Source of the DNA: Symbiodinium natans
Taxonomy: Eukaryota > Sar > Dinophyceae > Suessiales > Symbiodiniaceae
Length of the DNA: 64,000 bases
Direction: 5' to 3'
Assembly: GCA_905221605.1 (NCBI GenBank)
Contig: CAJNDS010000130.1
Span: 1-64,000, forward strand
A program made the position numbers and the translations under genes. This document shows, piece by piece, positions 46,662 to 57,659 of the stretch (positions within the stretch are counted from its first letter, which is position 1; every line of letters begins with the position of its first letter). Under the pieces are notes generated by a model that saw only the letters and a program-made list of their open reading frames with translations, was not told the origin of the DNA and did not search any database.

Positions 46662-46795
46662 GTTGAAGGCTTAGGCAATCCCATGGGTAGTTTTCAGTAG
46701 GGTTGTACGGCCTGCCATGCTTTTGTCGGTACCTAACATAGGGGTGGAAACGTGGCTACCTTAACACTTACAAGTACCATGAGCCTTCAAGCAAG
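46662..46795. mobile_element. MITE family 3, degenerate
   Basis: Ends GTTGAAGGCTTAGG and ACCATGAGCCTTCAAGC; inner CCCATGGGTAGTTTTCAGTAGGG. Confidence 0.55.
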
Positions 46796-47214
46796 GCTTC
46801 TCATGCTGAGGATGTAGGGCGCCCTCAAATCCCAAACTGAGTCGCAATACCCTAAACAACCCAAAAAACTCTGCTGAAACTGTATCTCCTGAAACCCTAA
46901 ACCCCCACGCGCTAAACACAACGCCCCTAAACCTAAAGCTTCAAAAGCCCGCAACCTGAGGGACCCTATAGGCTCTAAATATCCTTTACACATACTCTAT
47001 GCTACAAATGAATTAATAGATTCTGTAGAATTACCTTTATACATTATACGGTTATACGCTATATACAGAAGATATATTCTACATATCGACCCTTGAATAC
47101 CCCTTGAGCCCACTTACTACCCAATGTTCCACACCCATGCACCTTAAGAGTCGGCCGCAAAACCCTCAACCCCAAACCCTCAACCCTCGAAACCGATAAC
47201 CCTCTAAACCCTAT

Positions 47215-47290
47215 ACTTTAGGGTTTAGGGTTTAGGGTTTAGGGTTTAGGGTTTAGGGTTTAGGGTTTAGGGTTTAGGGTTTAGGCCCTA
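47215..47290. repeat. TTTAGGG array
   Basis: About ten units, then a switch to CCCTAAA orientation, forming an inverted junction. Confidence 0.95.
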
Positions 47291-47324
47291 AACCCTCTAA
47301 ACCCTCTAGACCCTCTGAACCCTC

Positions 47325-47397
47325 AGCTCCCATAGACCTCGCGGGCCTCGCTGGCCCACTCCCCAACTCCAGCAGCCCAGGGCCTGTGGGTTGTGGG
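47325..47397 (-). CDS. exon of the AW-SG-FEWAP family
   Basis: Minus frame RPWAAGVGEWASEAREVYG, flanked on both sides by telomere-type arrays. Confidence 0.45.
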
Positions 47398-47811
47398 TTT
47401 AGGGTTGAGGGTTTAGGGTTTAGGGTTTAGGGTTTGGGGTTTGGGGTTTCGGGTTTCGGGTTTCGGGTTTCGGGTTTGGGGTTTAGGGTTTCGGGTTTCG
47501 GGTTTGGGGCCTTTAGTTTTTTGTTGAGTAAACGTGTGGGAAGGGGGGAGGGGGGGAAGGCGGCAGGGGGGGAAGGGCAGGGTTTAGGGTTTTGCGTTTG
47601 GGGTTTGGGGTTTGGGGGGTTTGGGGTTTAGGGTTTCGGGTTTGGGGTTTGGGGTTTGGATTCTGGGGACTTCGCAGGTTTCAAACCCTAGAACCGTATT
47701 CAGCCCCCAGACAAATCGCAAATGCTCGAAATCATCTGGTTCTGCAGCATCAAGCTGGCTCGTAGAAGGAAGAAAAGTTCGTTTTGTTAAAAAGGCGCAA
47801 CGAATATAATC

Positions 47812-47890
47812 TCAAACCCTAAACCCTAAACCCTAAACCCTAAACCCTAAACCCTAAACCCTAAACCCTAAACCCTAAACCCTAAACCTA
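47812..47890. repeat. CCCTAAA array
   Basis: About eleven units. Confidence 0.95.
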
Positions 47891-48107
47891 AAAAAATAAG
47901 AGGGGGGGGAAGGGGTACCACCGAGATCCTAGGGGCCTGTGTTTCGCGGATGGCGGCTGGTAGATCCAAGCCTGGCAGTTGGCTTAGGGTTGAAGAGGGT
48001 CTAGGGCTTTTCAGGGTTTAGGGTTTAGGGTTTAGGGTTTAGGGTTTAGGGTTTAGGGTTTAGGCTTTCGGGTTCAGGGTTTAGGGTTTAGGGTTTGTTG
48101 AGGGTTC

Positions 48108-48150
48108 CTTTGCCGCCCGGCTAGCTGAAATGTACGTCCACATTGCAGGG
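48108..48150. repeat. TTTTTGCC...GCAGGG cassette, diverged copy
   Basis: Reads CCTTTGCCGCCCGGCTAGCT ... CATTGCAGGG, with the same length and ends as the copies at 22541 and 41326. Confidence 0.55.
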
Positions 48151-48554
48151 CTTAGGGTTTTTTGGGCTAGGGGTGTAGGGCGCACGAAGGGGCTTTGAGC
48201 TTTCGGGGTTGCCTCTGCTTGGAGAGGCGGCAAGTCCTGCAAGCTCCAACGCTCCAAAACCCTAAACCCTAACCCCAAAACCCTGAACCCTCAACCCTAA
48301 ACCCCAATCCCTAAACCCTACACCCTACACCCTAAACCCTAAACCCTAAACCCTAACCCTAAACCCTGAACCCTTTGTTGGGCATCCGGGCTCGGGCTCT
48401 GCCCGACCGTTCAGGAATCCAAAAACCCCAAGCCCCAAATCCTCAAGGCCCTAAACCCTACGGGCAACAAACCCTTAGCCCTAAAACCCTGTTTTCCACA
48501 GCCCTAAACCCTAAACCCGAAACCCTAAACCATTTACCCTAATCCCTTCCCCCT

Positions 48555-48955
48555 TTTATTAAAGGTACCCCTAATACTAAAAATACTTTCCGGAAAAATC
48601 CGGCCGAAACCGAGCCCGCCTTTTAAACCCCATTTCGGAATTAGGGGGGTGGTTCAGGCCTCCAAGAAATCCTTCAACACCAATAAAACCCTCAGAGGGT
48701 TTAGGGTTGGGGGTCTAGGGTCTCTGTCTGAGCCTTGCTGTGCTGCGAGAGTTGAGCTCTCCCCCTCTCTCTGTCTCTCTGTCTCTCTGTCTCTCTGTCT
48801 CTCTGTCTTAAGTTGACTATTTGAGTAACCCTGAAGTCTAATGAATTATGACATTTCGATAAAAACACCCCCTAATACTAAAAACACATTTCGAATTTTT
48901 AAAGGGGGGGGGGGGGGGTGGGGCTCCCCCCCGTTTAATATTAGGGGGAAGGGAT
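48555..48955. mobile_element. two small CCCCTAATACTAAAAA inverted elements
   Basis: CCCCTAATACTAAAAATACTTTCCGG (about 48560) is paired with CCCATTTCGGAATTAGGGGG (about 48635). CCCCCTAATACTAAAAACAC (48869) is paired with TTTAATATTAGGGGGA (48936). A (CTCTCTGT)n tract lies between. Related sequence near 21395-21530. Confidence 0.5.
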
Positions 48956-49044
48956 TAAACCCTAAACCCTAAACCTTTTACCCTAAGCCTTAAACCCGAA
49001 ACCCTAAACCCTAAACCCTAAACGGGTCCAAGCTTGACAAGTGC

Positions 49045-50650
49045 CTCGCGGCCCAGGCGTAGTCGGAACATGCCCCACTTCATGGTGACGGCAGGGTACC
49101 TCAAAGAAGCTTTAGGGCTTAGGGGGTTTAGGGTTGAGGGTTTAGGGTTTAGGGTTTAGGGTTGAGGGTTTAGGGTTTAGGGTGAAACCCTAAAACCTAG
49201 CGGGGTTTAGGGTTTAGTAAGGTTGCCGGAGTCAAGGGCTTAGAGGTCCCAATCTGGGCACAGATCCCGGCCGTTCGACTGGAAGTCCATGGAATAGCCA
49301 GCCTGCGGTTTAAGGTTTGATCTTGCCTCCACCCCAAACCCCGAAATAGTTTAGGGCTTAGCGGCTATTAGGGCTGTTGTTTTGCCACTGTAGAGCTTAG
49401 GGTTTAGGGTTTAGGGTTGAGGGCTTAGGGTTTAGGGTTTTGGTTAGGGTTTCGGGTTTAAGGCTTAGGGCTTAGGGCTTAGGGCTTAGGGCTTAGGGCT
49501 TAGGGCTTAGGTCTCAGGGCTTAGGGCTTAGGGTTTCGGGTTTAGGGTTTAGGGCTACCGGAAACATCCTGCCAGAAGTACCTCTGTGTGCCAGGTGCCC
49601 TGGTGCGAAAGCTGCATTTTGCCGGAAGAAAAATCCAACGCCAGGCCCAGGACGTCGCCGGGTTCCCATGGCTGCAGTGGCACCTCAGGGTTTAGGGTTT
49701 AGGGTTTAGGGTTTAGGGTTTAGGGTTTAGGGTTTAGGGTTTAGGGTTTAGGGTTTAGGGTTTAGGGTTTAGGGTTTAGGGGCGTTTATTCTACCAAGGG
49801 TTTAGGGACATTTTGGGGTTCAGGGTTTAGGGTTCAGGGTTTGAGTTTTAGGTTTCTTTTTTGCCGGCTGCCTAGCAGCATCGCACCACGCAGCAGGGAT
49901 GCAAAGTGTCCGACAGTCAGGGTATGGGCTCCACATCAAACCCAAGATGCCCCAGATTGAAACCCTAAACCCTAAACCCTAAACCCTAAACCCTACTAGA
50001 ATCCCTATTGAGGACGGTGAGTATCAGGTGGGCACATCCCAACCCTGGAGCCTCCGGTCCTTTGGCCGCGTGGACCTGGAACATGCCCCCGCCATCTTGG
50101 CCTAGGTTGGCCCAGGCGGGGCCCTCGGCAAAACTCTTCCCCAAATAAGATCTTCTTAAGCCAGGAAAGGTACAACAAATTTGCCACCAAGGTCCTAGAC
50201 TTAGACCCTAGACCCGAGAGGTTACACCCTACAAGCTTTAAAACAGTAAACTCTTCCACGGTCCTCATCTGGTGGCTCTGCCAGCACCAGCTCTCTGTGT
50301 CAAAGCCGAGGTCTCGGCTTCGTTGATAGCCCGTCGTCGCCCAGCCAGCATTGATTCTGGCCTAGGTGGTGCCTTGAAGCCCTGTCATTCATGTGTACCC
50401 CAAATAAGCAAATAAAGCAGGAAACCATGTACGTATACATACATACATGTATATATATGTACATTAGTATGTAATGTATGTGTAAACAAATAAACAAACA
50501 AATATATATATATATATATATATTCCGAAGTTCTCGAAGACCCAAACATGAAAAACAAATCAAAATTTCCCGAGTGGCAAATCTGCTGAGCAGCTGCACC
50601 TCGAAGTAGTAAGCGCCGCTGCTCTGGCTGGTTTGCTTTGCTGCTGTGAG
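49045..50650 (-). CDS. SPRY-domain gene C (partial model)
   Basis: Minus exons: 50650-50579 (SGAYYFEVQLLSRF), 50361 to about 50265 (NAGWATTGYQRSRDLGFDTE), possibly about 50125-50045 (AWANLGQDGGGMFQVHAAKG), about 49690-49560 (LQPWEPGDVLGLALDFSSGK, then MQLSHQGTWHTEV), about 49110-49040 (RYPAVTMKWGMFRLRLGREA). Intron 50362-50578 uses a GC donor inside a GCCA duplication (TTT|GCCACTCGG ... CCTAG|GCCAGAATC) and restores LSRF-ARINAGWAT. It contains a TA/TAC microsatellite. The remaining introns carry TTTAGGG arrays. The order of motifs is the full SPRY order. Confidence 0.7.
49385..49555. repeat. TTTAGGG/GGGCTTAGGG array
   Basis: Variant GCTTAGG units are locally homogenised (about nine in a row). 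Confidence 0.9.
49685..49782. repeat. TTTAGGG array
   Basis: Fourteen perfect units in an intron of SPRY gene C. Confidence 0.95.
49856..49900. repeat. TTTTTGCC...GCAGGG cassette, diverged copy
   Basis: Reads CTTTTTTGCCGGCTGCCTAG ... CGCAGCAGGGAT. Confidence 0.5.
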
Positions 50651-51129
50651 CACGACCCTCTCAAAGTCAGTCTCCTGGGTTGCTGCTAGGGAGCTTAAGT
50701 TACCGTCATGAGGAAGCCTTAATACACATATATAACATAACTGGCTTCCGTCATGCGGAAGCCTTCAGACAAGCATACAACATAACGATCATGGTAACTT
50801 TGCTTAAGATCCCTTTACACGAACACAGTCTCCTTGGGAGGCCCGCTTTGGTCAAGCGTGCACAAGTTGCGCAAGGACGCCACGCCTTTGCCTCGCTGGC
50901 TCAAGGCTTCTTCCCGCTGGCTCCAGGCTTCTTCGAATAAGCGAACCAGATCCTGGGGTAGATTTGGGGGCGAGAAGGGGGGCAGTGAAGAATTAAAAAA
51001 AGGCTTTGTGTTGGTATATCGAGGGTTAGCGCACAAAACTATGGGTCACACAGGGAGGGCTTTCTTGGGATCATCGACCCATGGAACGCTCAAATGCGTT
51101 ACAAGTCCTAAGCCCTAATTAAACCCTAA

Positions 51130-54100
51130 ACCCTAAAATCAATCTCAGACTCCTGGTGGCTTGGCTGGTCGGGGCTATCGTGCTCGTCGTCCGGCTTGCT
51201 GAGCTTGCTTGCAGCGTTCCAGGCCCGCTGAAAGTCAACAGCGTCCACTGCCGGATGGAGCAACCACTTGACGGCACCTACCTGGCCTTTCCTGGCACCA
51301 CTGTTGGGGCACCGTTTAAAAATCATCTCTTTTGTGTTCCTTACGTGGTTTAAGTATTCATAAAGAATGTAACATGCTTTGCAACAATGACCCCTTTTCC
51401 TGGCAGCGGCCACAATGGCGGCGTCCCCACTCCGGTTGCGCCAGCCCAGATCGCAGCGGGCGTCCATGAGCACCTGGAGAACGGCGGTGTTGCCACAACG
51501 GGCTGCCACGAAAGTGGGAAGCTCGCCTTCTTCCTCAACTGATCTTCGGCGTTTAGGGTTTAGGGTTTAGGGTTTAGGGTTTAGGGTTTGGGGTTTGGGG
51601 TTTGGGGTTTAGGGTTTAGGGTTCCTCAGCTGCTCCTAGGGCCCTTTTTTGCACAAGGCTGTAGGACTTGCTAATTTTGACTTACCACTTTTGAGGGTTC
51701 AGGATGGGGACGCTCTTGCTTATGTTAAGAGCCCTTAGTAAGGATTAGAGTACCCCCCCCCCCCAAAAAAAAAAAAAAAAAAACTACTCCCAACTAAGGA
51801 CTGTTAGTATAAGCGCGAGCATCCCAAGGTTTAGGGTTTAGGGTTTCGACGCAACCTTTCCCCCATCCTAAACCCTAAACCCTAAACCCTAAACCCTAAA
51901 CCTTAAACCCTAAACCCTAAACCCTCCCCCCAAAAAAAAACGCGCCGAGGATCGGTGGTCGTTGTGAAATCGCAACCGGCCGTGTGCAGCCAGCTCAGGG
52001 CGGCGATCTGAACCTGCAAGTGCAGGGAGGGGGTTGGTAGGGTGGTAGGGTTTAGGGTTTAGGGTTGAGGGTTTAGGGTTTAGGGTTGAGGGTTTAGGGC
52101 TTAGGGCTTAGGGCTTAGTGTTTGAGGTTGGGCGATTCTGGGATAAGTATATAGGGACCATAAGGGGAGTATGCCGGCCCCTATATCAAGCGACCGCCCC
52201 GCACCTTCTCATCAACTTCGGACTGCAGCAGGCTGCTCAAATCCTGCAAGCACTTCCAACTAAACCAAAACTTGAAATGCTCCCCCCTTATACTCGCAGC
52301 CCTTAGAAGGGAGTATACTTGGGGGCACTATAAATCCTTGTTGTTGTGGGGAGGGGGGGGGAAACCCTCGACCCTAAAACCTGGGCTCTCAGAGGTGCAA
52401 CCCTGAACCCTGAATCCTCAATGCTGAACTCTAGATCCCATAAACCCTGAAACCCTGAACCTTAGACCCTGAACCGTTTTGAGCAGGGGCTGCAGCGCAC
52501 ATTGCCCCGATCCTTCAGCTGCCACACTAGACCCTGAACCCTGAACCCTAAAACCCTAAAACCCCAAACCCTAAACTCTAAACCTTGACCCCTTGACGAC
52601 CCATGCCTAGGCTCCCCGTGGGCCGTCCTCTGCCTTCACCGACTCCGTGGAAGCACCATGCTGCCACAGCATGTCCATGACCTGGGGTTTAGGGTTTAGG
52701 ATGTTAGGGTTTTAGGGTTTTAAGGTTTTAGGGTTTAGGGTTTAGGGTTTAGTAATTTAGGGTTGGGATTCCAGTACCTCGCTAGGCTCCCTTGAAAGTA
52801 GGGTTTTGGGGGGGGGGGGGGGGGGGGGGGGGGTTAAGGAACCCCAAACACGTTACCAAAGCAACGCCCAGCGACCTCCGTCGAACCCAGTCGGGCGGCG
52901 AGCGCCAGGGGTGCGCTCCCGGAACTATTTCGCGCGTTGCAATCGGCATTGAACTGCACCTAGGTTCGGTTCAGGGTTTAGGGTTTAGGGTTTAGGGTTT
53001 AGGGTTTAGGGTTTAGGGTTTAGGGTTTAGGGTTTAGGGTTTAGGGTTTAGGGTTTAGGCTTTAGGCTTTAGGCTTTAGGCTTTAGGGCTTCGGGCTTAG
53101 GGCTAGGGCTTAGGGCTTAGGGCTTCGGGCTTAGGGCTTAGGGCTTACGGCTTAGGGCTTAGGGCTTCTTAGGGCTTAGGGCTTAGGGTTTCCCTAGGAG
53201 GTTGAAGAGCCTAGGGTGTCGGCACGAAACCCTAACCTGCTTATTAGAGGGACAGCTGCTTACATAGTCCCCATATGTCTAAGTAGCGCCTTAATGACCC
53301 CCAAGTAACCCCCAAAGTCCCTGAAAAGGGTCCCTCCTTTAGCCCCTTCAGCTTACCAAAAGGAAAAGAAACAGGTATGACCCTAAACCCTAAACCCTAG
53401 ACCCTAAACCCTAAACCCTAAACCCTAAACCCTAAATCCTGGGCACCAGCAACCGGCAGATCTGGAGGTGCCCCTCCTCGCGCTCTTCGAGTAGTTATGG
53501 GGGTATAAGGAGGGAGGCCCCTTCATGTTCTTCCCCTATACAACCCCTGTGGTTTAGGGCTTAGGGTTTAGGGTTTAGGGTTTAGGGTTTAGGGTTTAGG
53601 GTTTAGGGTTTAGGGTTTAGGGTTTAGGGTTTAGAGTTTAGGGTTTAGGGTTTAGGGTTTAGGGTTTAGGGTTTAGGGTTTAGGGTTTAGGGTTTAGGGT
53701 TTAGGTAGGGTTTAGGGTTTAGGGTTCAGGGTTAAGGGTTTAGGGTTTAGGGTTCAGGGTTTATATATACCTTCTATAGTTCCTGTATAAGTAGCCTCTA
53801 AATAACCCCTAGAACCCCTAAGGTCCCTTGTAAAGGTCCCTCCTTTCGCCCCTTGCTCGTTGGAATCCTAAAGAAGCCTAATTCCCATGGCCCCTTACGT
53901 GTTTTCGAGGGCTTTCATCACCCGCCAAGCAGACAGGCCACACTGCGGGGCAACATTTCGGGACAAGAGCTGTACTTGAAGAGGATGTAGGGCAACTTAG
54001 GGTTTATAGTTGTCAAAAACCTTTTGCAGCAGGCTTGGCAGGTAAACCCCAAAAGCCTAAACCCTAAACCCCGAATCCCTAAACCCCAAACCCCTAAACC

Positions 54101-55965
54101 TTTGCCATGGTCTCCGTGAAGTTCTTGAAGCCGCCAATAGGCGTCAAGGCCTTGTGGAGGGGCCGCTCCTGCACGGGCTGGCAAACAACTACAGCAGAGC
54201 CCTAAACCCTAAACCCTAAACCCTAAACCCTAAACCGTGGCTCTGCACCCTAAACCCTTTTTTTTGCAACTGGGCTTGGGACGAGCCAGATCCGGTTGCC
54301 CTAAAGCTTCACCCTAAACCCGAAACCCTAACCCTATGTTTGGGTTGCAAGGTTTGGGGTTCAGGGGTTTAGGGCCTCTGGGGTTCAGGTTGGGGTGTTA
54401 GGATTTGGGGTTTCGGGTTTGGGGTTTGGGGGCTGCACGGTGCCTTTAGGGTTCTCTTTGGGGTAACTTTAGGGACTATTGCATGGGTCTCGAGGTGCGT
54501 TGGGAACTATGTAAGACCCCACATCCGAATTCTCAACTTAGTTGTCCAGTAGCCTGGGGGAACTAAAATAAGGGGGCTGTGTTACCCCAAAATGGTTAAA
54601 GGTTCCCTACTCTACTACCAGGTCAACATACTCACCCTAAACCCGTTCTTTGCATCCGGGCTTGGGCAGTCGGCCGGGAATGGAAGCAAACTCATGCAGC
54701 CTAAACCCTAAACCCTAAACCCTAAACCCTAAACCCTAAACCCTAAACCCTGAACACTTGTGTCCTAGGGGATCTGGCCTTGTCGGCACTCAATGAGTTC
54801 GCGTCTGCATAGCTGTTGAGCAGCTCGCGCACTTTGCGCACGTCGCCGTCGAGGCAGTGCCTTGGCCAGCTTACGGCTTACAAGCAGCACCGACGGAAAC
54901 ATCCAATTTCTTGCTGCAAAATTACCCTGAACCCTAAATCCTGAACCAAGCTTTCTCTGTGGAAAGAAGCTGGAGATTGGACACTGCACCCCTTAAACGT
55001 CGAGAAAAGAACTGGAACTCACCTGGATGTTCATGGGTAGAGTTCAAATTCGCCGTCGCCTTGGTTTGGGCACCTTTCTTAAACCCCGTCAACTACCCGC
55101 GAACAGCGGCTCCTCCCCGCCAACGCAATGAGAGCTGCCGCCAAGCTGCGCTGGCAGTTCCGTGCTTTGCTTTAGCTTCTTCTGCACAACTTTGTCCAGC
55201 TTGTTCCGGCTGTCCCGTAAGTGGTCGATGCCGGCCACCTGCACGGAAACCAGCGGGGTGCCGGGCTTGCTGTCCTCACTAATCCGGGGGGGAGTGCATA
55301 CTGTTGCGTGTGATGGCGCACGGACTGACAGGCCTGCGCAAGGACGCACACCGTCCTTGAGAGAAACTCGTTGTCTGGCTCGCCGCGTAGCCGCAGAAGT
55401 CCTCGGTGTGCACGGGTGGTGTGGAGAACAAGTGAAGAGAAGATGTGAGTAATATAGTAGTCTAGCAATGTAGTAATATAGTACTGCTTTTACTAACATC
55501 ACATGGCGATGATATATAGCAATTTATTGCCGGCAAGTGTCCTTCCATCAAGGGGGCGATGCCATCCTTGTCCTCGAGGTCCACTTGCGCTCCATGCTCC
55601 AGAAGTGCCCACATTGCTTGCTCGAAGCCTCCTTCCATGACCTGCGCTGTGGGCTTAGGGCTTAGGGTTAGGGTTCAGGGTTTAGGGTTTAGGGTTTTGG
55701 GTTTAGGGTTTTGGGTTTTGGGTTTAGGGTGTCGCATCCCTTGACTACAGCAGAGGCATGCCAAAGTATGCGATCACGGGTCTCTGACAACAGGCCTTGT
55801 GCAAAGCCGTCTGGCCCGAGATTTCATCTTGCACGTTGGCATCCGCACCGTACTCCAAGAAGATGCTCCTTGGGACATGCGAAGCAGACTGCCTGGTCCC
55901 GAGTAGGGAATGAGCAACTGAGGTACCTGTATACTCCCTTAAAGGGTATATATATATATATATAC

Positions 55966-55996
<31 letters not shown>

Positions 55997-56190
55997 TATA
56001 TATAGGGCCCTCATTCCCTACTAAGAACCAGGGGGCAGATGCTTGACCCGGAACTTCATGCCACAGCTGCCGCATGCCGCCAAGGGTCACGAGTCGGGCG
56101 TTCCCTGCCTGGGCTGCCTTCAGCAAGTACGGCTTCTTCCTGCTGCTCAAGATCTCCTGCCGAAAGCCCCAGGACATCAATGTGAATGGA
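51130..56190 (-). CDS. ankyrin-repeat gene, many small exons
   Basis: Minus-strand ankyrin-like pieces in order: 56190-56029 (LLKAAQAGNARLVTLGGMRQ), 55892-55778 (FLEYGADANVQD, GQTALHKACCQRP), 55641 to about 55515 (AMWALLEHGAQVDLEDKDGI), about 55285-55160 (GIDHLRDSRNKLDKVVQKKL), 54870-54770 (GDVRKVRELLNSYADANS), about 54180-54100, about 53500-53452 (EEGHLQICRLLV), 52965-52860 (CNARNSSGSAPLALAARLGS), 52685-52615 (VMDMLWQHGASTES), about 52020-51955, 51540-51392 (ARCGNTAVLQVLMDARCDLG), 51286-51140. Introns 55893-56028, 55642-55777 and 51287-51391 are GT-AG and were checked to restore frame. Whether it is one gene or two is not certain; 55.0-55.5 kb is the least clear. Ankyrin repeats bind proteins; the target is unknown. 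Confidence 0.65.
51287..51391 (-). other. ankyrin-gene intron
   Basis: GT-AG, 105 bp. The coding motif GCCAGGAAA occurs at both edges (a direct repeat), as expected from insertion by target duplication. Joining restores AARKRGQVGAVKWLL. Confidence 0.65.
51711..51827. mobile_element. MITE family 2, degenerate, with poly-C/poly-A core
   Basis: Right arm GGACTGTTAGTATAAG..GAGCATCCCAA intact; the loop is expanded to a C12 A19 run. Confidence 0.7.
52807..52832. repeat. poly-G tract
   Basis: About 25 consecutive G, next to an ankyrin exon. Confidence 0.9.
52975..53190. repeat. TTTAGGG array grading into GGGCTTA units
   Basis: About 12 perfect units followed by GCTTTAG and GGGCTTA variant blocks. 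Confidence 0.93.
53545..53765. repeat. longest TTTAGGG array
   Basis: About 30 units with one GAGTTTAGGG and a few TTCAGGG variants. Confidence 0.96.
55893..56028 (-). mobile_element. ankyrin-gene intron that is a TIR element
   Basis: Minus ends GGTTCTTAGTAGGGAATGAG and CTCATTCCCTACTCGGGACC form near-perfect inverted repeats. Splicing GTTCTTAG ... GACCAG|G uses the TIR ends themselves and restores ASAPW-QSASHVPRSIFLEYG. The core is a TA/TATC microsatellite. Confidence 0.8.
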
Positions 56191-56195
56191 GGTAC

Positions 56196-56740
56196 TACTA
56201 CTATAAAAAGTGCTTTTGTGTTGCTATGTATATATATATACACACACATATATTTTTAGATGTTACATGATTCTACTATTATATGAGTACACTATCATAT
56301 TCGTACAATATTATATTATTGTATTCGTCTATAACGATCGTATTATATATATATATATATATAGATAGACATATATATTATTATATTAATGCAATATAAT
56401 ATGAAGTTCTTACATTCTTACCTTAGTATGTGGTTAGATCATCAGAGTTCTATGTGTGTTTGTATTCTTGTGTTCATACATGTTAATATAATTCTACATG
56501 TCTGCCTAAGTATAATCATCCTATTGATAGTTCTTGCCTTATTTATAGTACAACGTTCTTGAATTGTCGCATTATTGTATATGTTTCATATGTTGCTTTC
56601 CTACGAAGTTCTTATAGTTTGTGAATATCATTTTGTTCTGTTATGATATTATTCTTTTGCTAAAATTGTATGTATACTACTTTCTCTTTGTTTACTCAAT
56701 ATATTATACATGTAATTCACCTGCCTTCAGTTGGTTGCCA
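56196..56740. other. AT-rich spacer
   Basis: More than 65% A+T with TA microsatellites (56220-56245, 56343-56365). No telomere-type units and no gene seen. Confidence 0.6.
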
Positions 56741-57004
56741 GAATCTCGTCCCAGGTGATCCTGGCGTTTCGTGAGGTTTCGTGAGGTTGAACCACGAAGA
56801 TGTACTACCGGCTCAGGGTTTAGGGCTTAGGGCTTAGGGTTTAGGGGTTAGGGGTTTAGGGTTTAGGGTTTAGGGGGTTAGGGTTGAAGGGATTTAGGGA
56901 TTTGGGGCTTACGCTAGGGGACCTTTGGTTGAAACTCTTCGGGTCGCTTTTTTAGTATGGGGTTGTGCAACCCCCTTCTTGAACCCAATGAAACCCGTAA
57001 AGCG

Positions 57005-57075
57005 CACCCCCCCCCCCCCCAAAAAAAAAAAAAAAACAGAAAAACCGTAAACGCCCCCCCCCCCCCCCCCCTCAA
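57005..57075. repeat. paired poly-C and poly-A tracts
   Basis: C14 A16 then C17. The CCCTAAAA-like sequence after it has a GCCCTAAAAA register to about 57260. Confidence 0.85.
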
Positions 57076-57659
57076 AACCTTACCAAAACCTGAAAAAACA
57101 CCCTTTAAACAAACACAACTTAAAACCCTAAGAAGCCCCAAAACAGCCGCAAAAACCCCTAAAAAGCCCTAAAATCCCTTAAAAACCCTAAAAAACCCAA
57201 AAAAAACACCTAAAAAGCCCTAAAAACCAGAAACACACAGAAACCCTGAAAACATCCCCCTAAAAAACCCTCAAAAGTACCCCCAAGAAGCCCCCAAAGT
57301 GAGGGGGGACGGGTCCTGGGCCCAGCTCAGGGTTCTCTGCGCCCTCTTCCTTGGTAGGCCAGGGGCTCTTCTTGGTGAGGGTTTGTCCGGGTGTCCGTTT
57401 AACCCGTAAGCCCGTAGACCCTAAACGCGAAACCCTTAACCCCTAAGCCCTAAACCCCAAGCCCAAATCCCTAAACCCTAAACTTGAGTATCGACCTTCG
57501 CCAAACAGCATGATACTTTAGATTAGGTTTGTCTTTTGCCAGCCGGGGGGGGGGGGGCAAGCCTCACGCACATGCCCAGAAACGACCTCCTTGTTTAGGG
57601 CATGCCCTGAGATTAAGTGTCATAAACCCTAAACCCTAAAACCCTAAACCCTAAACCCT

